Of a stretch of 54,859 nucleotides of DNA, positions 34,881 to 42,153 are shown piece by piece. Position 1 is the first letter of the stretch. Each line of letters begins with the position of its first letter. The stretch comes from JAWBMQ01 sp038828875 (GTDB taxonomy: Archaea > Nanobdellota > Nanobdellia > Woesearchaeales > JAWBMQ01). The stretch covers positions 1-54,859 of the forward strand of contig JAWBMQ010000008.1 in assembly GCA_038828875.1 (NCBI GenBank), given 5' to 3'. Position numbers and translations under genes: made by a program. A model generated the notes under the pieces. It was not told where the DNA came from and ran no database searches. It saw nothing but the letters and a program-made list of their open reading frames with translations.

Positions 34881-35861
34881 ATGAAAAAAATAATACTAGG
34901 CATAGAAAGCACAGCACATACTCTAGGCATAGGAATTGTTGATTCTGATGGTAATATTCTTGCTAATGAAAAATCAGTCTATACTTCAGAAAAATCAGGA
35001 ATGATTCCTTCTGAATTAGCAGAACATCATGTAAAAGAGTATGAAAAAGTTATTACAAGTGCATTAAATAAAGCAAATTTAAGCATTAAAGATATAGATG
35101 TAATAGCATATTCAAGAGGACCAGGAATTGGTCATGCTTTAAAAATTGGAGCGTTTATTGCTGCTTCAATTAAAGAAATTTATAATAAACCTGTTGTAGG
35201 AGTTAATCATTGCATAAGTCATTTAACTATTGGAGAATTAACTACTGGTTTAAAAAATCCTGTATTGCTTTATGCTTCAGGAGCAAATACTCAAGTTATT
35301 GCTTATGATGAAAAAAAGTATAGAATTTTTGGAGAAACATTAGATATAGGAGTAGGAAATTTTATTGATTCTTTTGCTAGAGCAGCAGGTTTAGGATTTC
35401 CAGGCGGTCCAAAAATAGAAGAATTAGCTAAAAAAGGAAAAAAGTTGATTGAATTGCCATATTCTGTTAAAGGAATGGATGTTTCTTTTTCAGGAATATA
35501 TACTTTTTTAGTTAAAAAGTTAAATGAAGAAAAGTTAGAGGATTTAGCTTATTCTTTGCAAGAATATGTTTTTTCAATGTTAGTTGAAGTTACTGAAAGA
35601 GCAATGGCACATCTTAATAGAGATTCAGTAATCCTTGGAGGAGGTGTTGCTTTAAACTCTAGATTACAAGAGATGTTAAGATTGATGGCAGAGCAAAGAA
35701 ATGCGAAATTTGCAGTACCTAGAAGAGATGTTCTTCCAGATAATGGTGTGATGATTGCATGGCAAGGATGGCTTGAATATAGTACAAGAGGAGAAGATAA
35801 GGAAATTATAATAAAACCATATGAAAGAACGGATGAAGTAATCGTTACATGGAAAGATTAA
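34881..35861 (+). CDS. kae1: tRNA N6-threonylcarbamoyladenosine synthase catalytic subunit Kae1
   Basis: A 326-residue Kae1/TsaD protein. GIESTAHTLGIGIVD starts the ASKHA fold, AEHHVKEYEKV follows, the metal-binding HCISH is at residues 110-114, VLLYASGANTQV at about 125-140, and LGGGVALNSRLQEML plus LPDNGVMIAWQG near the end carry the last ligand Asp. With Bud32, Cgi121 and Pcc1 (KEOPS) it makes t6A37 in ANN-decoding tRNAs. It is not fused to the Bud32 kinase, unlike in many euryarchaea, and no partner gene is in this window. It is convergent with mutL, overlapping by four bases. Confidence 0.96.
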   Translation: MKKIILGIESTAHTLGIGIVDSDGNILANEKSVYTSEKSGMIPSELAEHHVKEYEKVITSALNKANLSIKDIDVIAYSRGPGIGHALKIGAFIAASIKEIYNKPVVGVNHCISHLTIGELTTGLKNPVLLYASGANTQVIAYDEKKYRIFGETLDIGVGNFIDSFARAAGLGFPGGPKIEELAKKGKKLIELPYSVKGMDVSFSGIYTFLVKKLNEEKLEDLAYSLQEYVFSMLVEVTERAMAHLNRDSVILGGGVALNSRLQEMLRLMAEQRNAKFAVPRRDVLPDNGVMIAWQGWLEYSTRGEDKEIIIKPYERTDEVIVTWKD

Positions 35862-37627
35862 ATTCTTTGAAACATTTTATCTAGTTCTCTTTTAGAAATT
35901 TTTATTACAACAGGTCTACCATGAGGACAAGTGTAAGGTTGTTCACATTTAGCTAAATTTGTAATCATCGTTTTTACTGAATAGGGATTTAGCATTTGTC
36001 CTGCTTTAACTGAACTTTTACAAGCTATTGTTTTTAATAACTCATCTTGTAAAATCTCTATTGTAGAAACTCTTTTAAGTTCTAAGAATTCTTCAATTAT
36101 TTCTTTTACTGTTTTTTCTTTTTCAGCAGAATCAAGATGTTTCAGTAAATCTGGAACTGATCTTATAGCAAAGTAATCTTTAATTTCTTCAATTTCAAAA
36201 CCAACTTTTTTTAGCATTTCCTTAGATTCTAGTAAAGAATAGAATTCCTTTTTGTTAATATTAAGAATTATGGGTTCCAAAAGCTGCTGAACTTTTATTG
36301 GCTCTCTTTTCAATTTTTCATAATTGTATCGTTCTTCTACAAGATGTTGATCAAATATCCAAATTTCATCAGAAGAAGTAAAAATTAAATAAGTGTTGCT
36401 AAATTGACCTAAATAATAAAGTTGTAGAAGCTCAGGCCATTTAATTGTATTATTTATTTTTTCCTCTTTTTGTTGAGTTAAATGTTGAACTTCCTGTTCT
36501 TCAGAAATCTTTTTTTCTGCTTTTAAACTTTCAATTATTTTTCTTAATTCAGTAAATTGATCTTCTTTAGGTTGTTCAAAATTGTTCAATGTTGAGTTTT
36601 TTTCTTCTATTTTTTGAGATTTTTCATAATAATAGAATTTGTTTTCATCTTTTTCAATCAATTTTAATTTTATTGCAGAAAATACAGCTGAAAATACTTT
36701 CTCAGGCTCAAAGAAAATTATTGTTTCTTTTTTAGGATGTACGTTTGGATCTATTGCTTCAGGAGGAATTTCAATGTTAATAACTACAAAAGGAAATTCT
36801 TCTTTAGAAAGATAACTACCATAAGCTTCTTTTATTGCTCTTTCAACAACATCACTTTTTACAGGTCTTTTATTTACAAAAATATACAAATCCGATTTGC
36901 TCTTCTTTACTAAATTTTTGTTTCCAATTAAACCATGTACTTTTATTTTGTTCTCTTCATAAGAAATCTCTAGTGAGTTTTTAGCATAATTTAATCCTAA
37001 TAAAAGAACAACTTTATCTTTTAAGTTATTTGTTTTTGGTGCATTAATTATTACTTTATTATCTGCAATAAGTTTAAAACTTATTTCAGGATAAACTAAT
37101 GCATAATTCGTAATTGTGTCTATAATATGTTTTAGCTCTATATTATCACTTTTTAAGTATTTTCTTCTTACAGGAATGTTAAAAAATAAATCTTCTACAA
37201 TAATTTTAGTTCCTTTATTAAGTACATCTGAAGAAACTTTCTTGATGTTATTTTCAATGATAATTTTAGTGCTTTCATTACCATCAGAAGTTATCAATTT
37301 AAATTTACTTACACTAGCAATGCTCGCTAATGCTTCTCCTCTGAATCCGTAGCTTAAAATTTTATAAATGTCTTCAATATTTTTTATCTTTGAGGTTGTG
37401 TGTTTCTCTACACAAAGAATTGCATCTTCTCTATTCATTCCAGAACCATTGTCAGCAACAACAATTCTTTTTTTCCCTGCTTTTTCAACTTCTACAGTAA
37501 TTTCAGTAGCTTCAGCATCAATAGAATTTTCTACTAATTCTTTAACCACATTAGCAGGTCTTTCAATAATTTCTCCTGCTGCAATTTTATTTATAACTTC
37601 GATAGGTAGTTGAATAATTTTTCCCAT
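35858..37627 (-). CDS. mutL: DNA mismatch repair protein MutL
   Basis: A 589-residue MutL. The N-terminal GHKL ATPase has AAGEIIERPANVVKELVENS (catalytic Glu about residue 30), VADNGSGMN and YGFRGEALASIASVS. A charged linker covers about 330-400. The C-terminal domain keeps the endonuclease-type motifs: DQHLVEERYNYE (usual DQHA-x2-E-x4-E), ACKSSVKAG and CPHGRPVVIKIS. It is therefore probably a nicking MutL like those in bacteria without MutH. MutL acts with MutS, which is not in this window. MutS/MutL are sporadic and mostly transferred in archaea. Confidence 0.94.
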   Translation of the reverse strand: MGKIIQLPIEVINKIAAGEIIERPANVVKELVENSIDAEATEITVEVEKAGKKRIVVADNGSGMNREDAILCVEKHTTSKIKNIEDIYKILSYGFRGEALASIASVSKFKLITSDGNESTKIIIENNIKKVSSDVLNKGTKIIVEDLFFNIPVRRKYLKSDNIELKHIIDTITNYALVYPEISFKLIADNKVIINAPKTNNLKDKVVLLLGLNYAKNSLEISYEENKIKVHGLIGNKNLVKKSKSDLYIFVNKRPVKSDVVERAIKEAYGSYLSKEEFPFVVINIEIPPEAIDPNVHPKKETIIFFEPEKVFSAVFSAIKLKLIEKDENKFYYYEKSQKIEEKNSTLNNFEQPKEDQFTELRKIIESLKAEKKISEEQEVQHLTQQKEEKINNTIKWPELLQLYYLGQFSNTYLIFTSSDEIWIFDQHLVEERYNYEKLKREPIKVQQLLEPIILNINKKEFYSLLESKEMLKKVGFEIEEIKDYFAIRSVPDLLKHLDSAEKEKTVKEIIEEFLELKRVSTIEILQDELLKTIACKSSVKAGQMLNPYSVKTMITNLAKCEQPYTCPHGRPVVIKISKRELDKMFQRI

Positions 37628-37686
37628 AATAATTGTTAAACTTTTATTGTTAAATGTTTTTTGTTTTTTTCACTAAATTTCAAATA

Positions 37687-37755
37687 ACTACTTTTAAGTA
37701 ATTAAATTTTCACAAAATTTATAAATTTCTTTGAAATTTCACAAAAAGGGGTAAC
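37687..37755 (+). promoter_or_regulatory. Promoter with repeated TTTCACAAAA boxes
   Basis: A TATA-like ATTTATAAAT at 37717-37726 lies about 30 bases before the ATG at 37756. It is flanked by two near-identical boxes, TTTCACAAAA at 37708-37717 and 37737-37746, 29 bases apart. A TACTT-TT-AAGTA palindrome lies upstream (about 37688-37699). A GGGG before the ATG may serve as ribosome site. These repeats could be regulator sites. Confidence 0.4.
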
Positions 37756-38442
37756 ATGACATTATCAAATAAAATAAAAAAAATGTTTAGAAATATTGCA
37801 ATTGGAAGTGCGATTTTAGGTTCTTCTCTAGTATTGAATTCAGATATTAATATAAAACAATCTTATTATGATAAAGCATTCAGTAAAAATCCAGGAGTAG
37901 AAAATAAAGTTGAAACTTATGAAGAAAAAATCAAAAAAATAGAAAATTTATTAGATGAAATTCCAATGGAAGGAAAAAATTATTATGAAGAAAACCTTTA
38001 CAATTCAATAGATACGTTGGCGATAGTTGCTAGAGAAAAGATCATGAATTTTTACAAAATTTACAATAATGAATTAGATAACGCTAGAAAAGCTAAAGAA
38101 AAGTATGATTATTTCAAGAATTATAAACTTGTTAATAATTATGGATTGGATAAATTTTTGGAAAATACCTATTATTTAGCTGATTTTCATCAATATACAA
38201 AAGATGCATTAAAAAGAATTGATCTAAAAATTGAAGAAATTTCGTTGTTCGAAGGATATCATAAAGATAAGTTAAATACTTTGATACTTGTTTATAGTTT
38301 TGTGCAAAATAAAAATTTACTAAAAGAAGAATTTAAAAAACAAAATGCAATTATTGAGTATTATTCGTTGTTAAATGAGTCCTTAGCTAATTTGAAAAGA
38401 GAGATTTTAGATAAATCCTCTGATTTATTGCGCGAATTTTAA
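37756..38442 (+). CDS. Small N-anchored exported helical protein
   Basis: A 228-residue protein with a basic start, a hydrophobic segment (NIAIGSAILGSSLVLN, about residues 13-28) and then a polar helical chain without cysteine. The region after residue 50 (EEKIKKIENLLDEI) and the last 60 residues look coiled. It resembles the proteins at 33573 and 38455 in design rather than clear sequence. It is the first gene of a pair with 38455, 12 bases apart with a GTGAG site between, under a promoter with repeated boxes. Confidence 0.55.
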   Translation: MTLSNKIKKMFRNIAIGSAILGSSLVLNSDINIKQSYYDKAFSKNPGVENKVETYEEKIKKIENLLDEIPMEGKNYYEENLYNSIDTLAIVAREKIMNFYKIYNNELDNARKAKEKYDYFKNYKLVNNYGLDKFLENTYYLADFHQYTKDALKRIDLKIEEISLFEGYHKDKLNTLILVYSFVQNKNLLKEEFKKQNAIIEYYSLLNESLANLKREILDKSSDLLREF

Positions 38443-38454
38443 TAAAGTGAGAAC

Positions 38455-39120
38455 ATGAATAAGCTAAACAAAATTTTGGTTTGGACTGGAGTTGGGTTAG
38501 GTGCTTTAGCAGGAATGATGTCTTTAGGATTTCATAATTTTAAAAATGTAACATATGTAGATTCTGCAGGGATTGTTAAAGAAATAAGCGTTTATGAAAA
38601 AAGAAAAGCAGACAAATATCTTAATGATATTATTATAGAGAATGATAAAATAAAATATGATGATATTTTTAATTATATGGATAAGTATTCTTTTGAATCT
38701 AAAGTAGCATTGGATAATCTTTATCAGTTAGTTTATTCAAAGTATTATAAAAAATTAGGTGATAAATTAATTTATGATCGTTTTTATTACAAAAAAGATA
38801 ACTTGGATAAATATGAAAAAATTATGTATAATTTTTTGCTAAACGAATTAAAAGAATTCCATAACTTTTCAGATTATATAATTTCAAATTTAGAAAAAAA
38901 AGTAGAAGAGTCAAATAATTTCAAGGAATTTCATGAAGCTAAGATGATTGAAATTTATGAATTGAACAAATCAAAACCAAAAATTCAAGAAAGTGTATTT
39001 TTAGAGTTTAGAAAGCATTATTTAAGTTATTTTTATTATTCGTTTTTAGAACCTTCAATAAAAGATACAATAAATTCCATAAAAAAGCTTAAGAATGAAT
39101 TAGCTATTAATGAATATTAA
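38455..39120 (+). CDS. Small N-anchored exported helical protein (VGLGALA type)
   Basis: A 221-residue protein starting MNKLNKILVWTGVGLGALAGMMSL, an anchor that matches the protein at 33573 (VGVGLGALAALVSL). A helical polar domain rich in Lys, Tyr and Glu follows. There is no cysteine and no recognised domain. The shared anchor suggests the two exported proteins are localised in the same way. It is the second gene after 37756 and ends seven bases before the minus-strand tRNA-Leu. Confidence 0.55.
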   Translation: MNKLNKILVWTGVGLGALAGMMSLGFHNFKNVTYVDSAGIVKEISVYEKRKADKYLNDIIIENDKIKYDDIFNYMDKYSFESKVALDNLYQLVYSKYYKKLGDKLIYDRFYYKKDNLDKYEKIMYNFLLNELKEFHNFSDYIISNLEKKVEESNNFKEFHEAKMIEIYELNKSKPKIQESVFLEFRKHYLSYFYYSFLEPSIKDTINSIKKLKNELAINEY

Positions 39121-39126
39121 TTAAAC

Positions 39127-39210
39127 TGCGGAGGGCCGGATTTGAACCGGCGACGGCACTAAGCCAGCTGGCCCTGAACCAGCCCCCATACCTGGCTAGG
39201 GGACCTCCGC
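39127..39210 (-). tRNA. tRNA-Leu (anticodon CAG)
   Basis: Read on the minus strand, the acceptor arms GCGGAGG and CCTCCGC pair fully. A D-arm with a CCCC/GGGG stem, an anticodon arm GCTGG-TTCAGGG-CCAGC with anticodon CAG, a long variable arm (type II tRNA) and a T-arm CCGG-TTCAAAT-CCGG follow. The discriminator is A and CCA is not encoded. There is no intron. It decodes CUG. Confidence 0.95.
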
Positions 39211-39258
39211 ACAAATATTGTAAGTTTGAAACATTTAAAAATGTTTATTTGCTAAGAG

Positions 39259-39807
39259 ATGAACATAATGGAACAACAAAAGAAGAAAATTGTTTTTGAT
39301 TTGGAATTTTTGATAGATAAGTATGGTGCTTTATTAGCTACAGGATATGAAATAAAACAGAATAACGATTCTATGTTTACATTATTTGTTTACGATGATT
39401 TTGATTCAAGTAAAGAAGAAAATGTTGAAGAATTGTTAGGAACATTGGATGTAGTTTTGAAAAACGATTATAGATCGGTATTAACTATATTTTATTATTA
39501 TGATCACTTTAAAAAAGATGCTTATGTTGGAGGGATTGAAATATATTGTCCACAGTATAATATACTTAAAACAGGAAACTTAGTTAATAGATTTTTTAAT
39601 GATCTTAGAAAATACGATAGTTTTTTAGTAGAAAATTTAAAAAATTATTTATTGCAATCTGAGCCAAAAATAATAAAAGATGAAATCTTATTACTTATGC
39701 CTAATGATCTTGACAAAGTTAAAGTTTACAGTAAAGAAAATTTAATGTTTGTTCCTGATGAAAAATATGATGAGTATATTTTAGAAGTAAGAAGAATGAT
39801 TAATTAA
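39259..39807 (+). CDS. Unrecognised soluble protein
   Basis: A 182-residue acidic, cytoplasmic-looking protein with no signal or membrane helix. A beta-rich first half (KIVFDLEFLI, MFTLFVYDDF, SVLTIFYYYDHF) is followed by helices (LVNRFFNDLRKYDSFLVENL) and a final strand-helix. No family is recognised. A TATA-like CATTTAAAAATG about 25 bases upstream fits the ATG at 39259; the ATG at 39268 is an alternative. It precedes gapdh by 71 bases. Confidence 0.55.
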   Translation: MNIMEQQKKKIVFDLEFLIDKYGALLATGYEIKQNNDSMFTLFVYDDFDSSKEENVEELLGTLDVVLKNDYRSVLTIFYYYDHFKKDAYVGGIEIYCPQYNILKTGNLVNRFFNDLRKYDSFLVENLKNYLLQSEPKIIKDEILLLMPNDLDKVKVYSKENLMFVPDEKYDEYILEVRRMIN

Positions 39808-39878
39808 AAAACTTTTTCTTTTTCAGTAGTTAAAAAGATTTTAATTTTAATTTAACTAAATTTCTTTGAGGTGATATT

Positions 39879-40868
39879 ATGAAGATTGCAATAAATGGTT
39901 TTGGAAGGATCGGTAGGCATGTTTTTAAAATAGCATATGAACGAGGATTTGATATTGTAGCAATAAATGATCTTACAGACGCAAGAACTTTAGCTCATCT
40001 GTTAAAATATGATTCAGTTTATGGGATTTGGAATCATGAAGTAAGTTTCGATAATGAACATATTATAGTTGATGGAAAAAAGTTTAGAATTTTTGCTGAA
40101 AAAGATCCTTTAAAATTACCTTGGAAAGATTTAGGAATTGATATAGTAGTAGAATCTTCAGGAGTTTTTACAGATAGAGATTCAGCAAGCAAACATTTGC
40201 AAGCAGGTGCTAAAAAAGTTATAATAACTGCACCAGCTAAGAATGAAGATATTACAATAGTTAAAGGAGTAAATGAACATTGGTATGATGTAAATAAACA
40301 CCATATTATTAGCAATGCATCATGTACTACTAATTGTTTAGCGCCAATAATTAAGGTATTGAACGATAATTTTGGAGTTGAAAAAGCATTTATGACTACA
40401 GTACATAGCTATACGAATGATCAGAGAGTTTTAGATTTGCCTCATAAAGATTTAAGAAGAGCAAGAGCAGCAGCACTAAATATAGTTCCTACAACAACAG
40501 GAGCAAGTAAAGCAGTAGAATTAGTAATTCCTGAATTAAAAGGAAAGTTGTTCGGACAATCTCTAAGAGTTCCAACACCTACTGGAAGTTTAGTTTACGT
40601 AGTTGCTAAATTGAAAAGAGAAACTACTTTAAAAGAAGTTCTATGGTTGTTCAGTGAAGTTTCAAAGTATCATCTCAAAGGAATTTTGCAATACAGTGAA
40701 GAACCTTTAGTAAGCAGCGATATTATAGGAAATTCACATTCTACAATAATTGATGCAGAAATGTGTTCTGTAGATAAAGATTTTGTACAGATAAATGCGT
40801 GGTATGATAATGAGTACGGTTATTCGTGTAGAGTAGTAGATCTATTCAATATTGTTTGGCCATACTAA
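39879..40868 (+). CDS. gapA: Class I NAD-type glyceraldehyde-3-phosphate dehydrogenase
   Basis: A 329-residue bacterial-type GAPDH: INGFGRIGRHVFK (dinucleotide fold), AINDLTDARTLAHLLKYDS with the Asp that favours NAD over NADP, SNASCTTNCLAP with catalytic Cys149, and the TVHSYTNDQRVLDLPHKDLRRARAA loop. It oxidises glyceraldehyde 3-phosphate to 1,3-bisphosphoglycerate. Most archaea instead carry class II GAPDH, which is unrelated at this level. With apgM in the same window it supports a lower glycolytic pathway. GAGGTGA lies four bases before the ATG. Confidence 0.95.
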   Translation: MKIAINGFGRIGRHVFKIAYERGFDIVAINDLTDARTLAHLLKYDSVYGIWNHEVSFDNEHIIVDGKKFRIFAEKDPLKLPWKDLGIDIVVESSGVFTDRDSASKHLQAGAKKVIITAPAKNEDITIVKGVNEHWYDVNKHHIISNASCTTNCLAPIIKVLNDNFGVEKAFMTTVHSYTNDQRVLDLPHKDLRRARAAALNIVPTTTGASKAVELVIPELKGKLFGQSLRVPTPTGSLVYVVAKLKRETTLKEVLWLFSEVSKYHLKGILQYSEEPLVSSDIIGNSHSTIIDAEMCSVDKDFVQINAWYDNEYGYSCRVVDLFNIVWPY

Positions 40869-40869
40869 A

Positions 40870-40890
40870 TTTTTTTATTTTTTTATTTTT
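40870..40890. terminator. T-run terminator after gapA
   Basis: Oligo-T runs (two TTTTTTT tracts and TTTTT, broken by single A) begin directly after the gapA stop, before the convergent regulator gene ending at 40889. A typical archaeal intrinsic termination signal. Confidence 0.45.
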
Positions 40891-41437
40891 ACTTATTTTC
40901 TTTTCTTAAAACTTCATAAATTTCAGGAACAAGTTTTACTTTATTAACTTTTCCGAAATGTTCTTTAATGATAATTCCTCTAGATTCTAATTTATTCAAA
41001 ATTCTATGAACTTTAACTTTTCCTAAATTTTCAGAATAAACTAATTCATATTGAGCAATTTCGCCGTTTTTTTCAAGAATTTTTTTCACAATTTTTCTTT
41101 CGTCAGGTGAAAGTAATTTTAAAATTACATCTACGTTGTACTTTAAACTTTCCTCTTTCTTTTCTAAATCATTGTGCATTAAATAATAAACTAAAGCACC
41201 AACACCAATGCCTAAAAATGAAAAAATTGGAATGAAAATATAGATGGGTATTCTTTTTTCCTGCTTGTTTGCAATTTCATTTAAAATTTGCTCTTTCGTC
41301 ATCAATTCTAGTTCAGCTAAATCAAATCTTTGATATTGTCTAAACTGATGATTAATAAAGATAAAAAGAAATGTTATCATTAAAAAACTTCCAATTATTA
41401 AAACAATTAAAATTATTCTAGTTGTTTTCGAATTCAT
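40889..41437 (-). CDS. Membrane-anchored winged-helix transcriptional regulator
   Basis: A 182-residue protein with two membrane helices (about residues 8-29 and 66-86) joined by a loop of some 35 residues, followed by a cytoplasmic winged helix-turn-helix: LLSPDERKIVKKILEKNGEI, QYELVYSENLGKVKVHRILNKLESRGIIIKEHFGKVNKVKL. This is the MarR-like wHTH pattern common in archaeal membrane-bound regulators. The loop between helices probably faces outside and could sense an envelope signal. It is divergent from the exported protein at 41560, with the palindrome at 41486 in between. Confidence 0.8.
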   Translation of the reverse strand: MNSKTTRIILIVLIIGSFLMITFLFIFINHQFRQYQRFDLAELELMTKEQILNEIANKQEKRIPIYIFIPIFSFLGIGVGALVYYLMHNDLEKKEESLKYNVDVILKLLSPDERKIVKKILEKNGEIAQYELVYSENLGKVKVHRILNKLESRGIIIKEHFGKVNKVKLVPEIYEVLRKENK

Positions 41438-41485
41438 AAAAGAAGAAATTAGATTCTTTATATAAAATTAACTAAAATTAGCTTA

Positions 41486-41502
41486 GTTTCACAATTTGAA
41501 AC
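41486..41502. promoter_or_regulatory. Candidate operator palindrome between regulator and exported protein
   Basis: GTTTCA-CAATT-TGAAAC is a perfect inverted repeat with a 5-base spacer in the 120-base region between the two divergent genes. A further GTTTCA half-site follows at about 41529-41534. This is the size and placement expected for the binding site of the neighbouring winged-helix protein. Confidence 0.45.
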
Positions 41503-41559
41503 CATAGTTACAAAAAGATAGAAATATAGTTTCATTTTTAGAATATCTTGGTGATCAAC

Positions 41560-41946
41560 ATGAAAAATAAAATTTTGTTTGGAATTTTAGCACTTTTCGT
41601 GCTAAGTGCGTTGGTTAGTGTATTTGCAGTAAGTAGTTTTGGGAATCCACAAGCAAGAAGAACATACTACAATGAGGAAGTACATGCAAAGTTGCAAGAA
41701 GCAATAAAAAACAGAGATTATGAAACTTGGAAGAAAATAAGAGAAGAATACAATTTACCAAGTAAAGGAAGAATTTTTTCAGTAATAAATAAAGAAAATT
41801 TTGAAAAATATGCTGAATTACATGAAGCTATGCAAAACAATGATTTAGAAAAAGCAAATCAGATTAAAGCAGAATTAGGATTAGGAATGGGACAAATGAA
41901 AAAAGGAAATCAAGGTCAAGGAAAAAGATTCAGAATGAATCAATAA
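41560..41946 (+). CDS. Small secreted helical protein
   Basis: A 128-residue protein with a clear signal peptide (KNKILFGILALFVLSALVSVFA) and a mature part of about 105 residues. It contains two related helical units, HAKLQEAIKNRDYETWKKI and YAELHEAMQNNDLEKANQIK, followed by a Gly/Gln/Lys-rich tail. The repeated pattern recalls small envelope proteins common in DPANN and candidate-phyla bacteria genomes whose function is unknown; a Spy/CpxP-like stress role is only a guess. The ATG at 41560 has GGTGA five bases upstream and is preferred over the GTG at 41548. Confidence 0.68.
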   Translation: MKNKILFGILALFVLSALVSVFAVSSFGNPQARRTYYNEEVHAKLQEAIKNRDYETWKKIREEYNLPSKGRIFSVINKENFEKYAELHEAMQNNDLEKANQIKAELGLGMGQMKKGNQGQGKRFRMNQ

Positions 41947-42039
41947 AAAATTTAGAAAATACTTAAACAAATTTTTTCTTTTCTTTTATTTTTTTAACAT
42001 TAAGAAAATTTAAAAATAAAGCAATCTTTTCTTCTCTAA
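41947..42039 (+). promoter_or_regulatory. Terminator and tRNA promoter region
   Basis: The first half holds T-runs (TTTTTTC, TTTTC, TTTTATTTTTTT) that should end the secreted-protein transcript. At about 42008-42017 ATTTAAAAAT forms a TATA box 23-32 bases before the tRNA-Arg 5' end. Confidence 0.45.
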
Positions 42040-42113
42040 GGACCCATAGCATAACCAGGATAGTGCGACCGGCTTCGGACCGGTTGATTGGGGTTCAAAT
42101 CCCCATGGGTCCA
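42040..42113 (+). tRNA. tRNA-Arg (anticodon TCG)
   Basis: The acceptor stem GGACCCA/TGGGTCC pairs fully. The D-arm is GCAT/GTGC, the anticodon arm ACCGG-CTTCGGA-CCGGT gives anticodon TCG, and the T-arm is TGGGG-TTCAAAT-CCCCA. The discriminator is A and CCA is not encoded. It decodes CGA and, by wobble, other CGN codons. The gatD ATG lies 40 bases downstream. Confidence 0.95.
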
Positions 42114-42153
42114 AAAAGTAATATATTTAAATAATTATTACTTTTGCAAAAAA

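Noticed and set aside
34826..34930. Extended N-terminus for RpoL from 34930
   Set aside because: It would read into the start of the divergent kae1 gene; RpoL homology begins after the ATG at 34825.
36900..37613. Plus-strand frames of 78-81 codons inside mutL
   Set aside because: Shadows of the conserved ATPase domain on the other strand; no independent support.
40034..40315. Minus-strand 93-codon frame inside gapA
   Set aside because: It is entirely antisense to a well-conserved enzyme and has no similarity or ribosome site.
42088..42153. N-terminal extension of gatD beginning at 42088
   Set aside because: It would start inside tRNA-Arg; GatD homology and an ATG at 42154 give the natural start.
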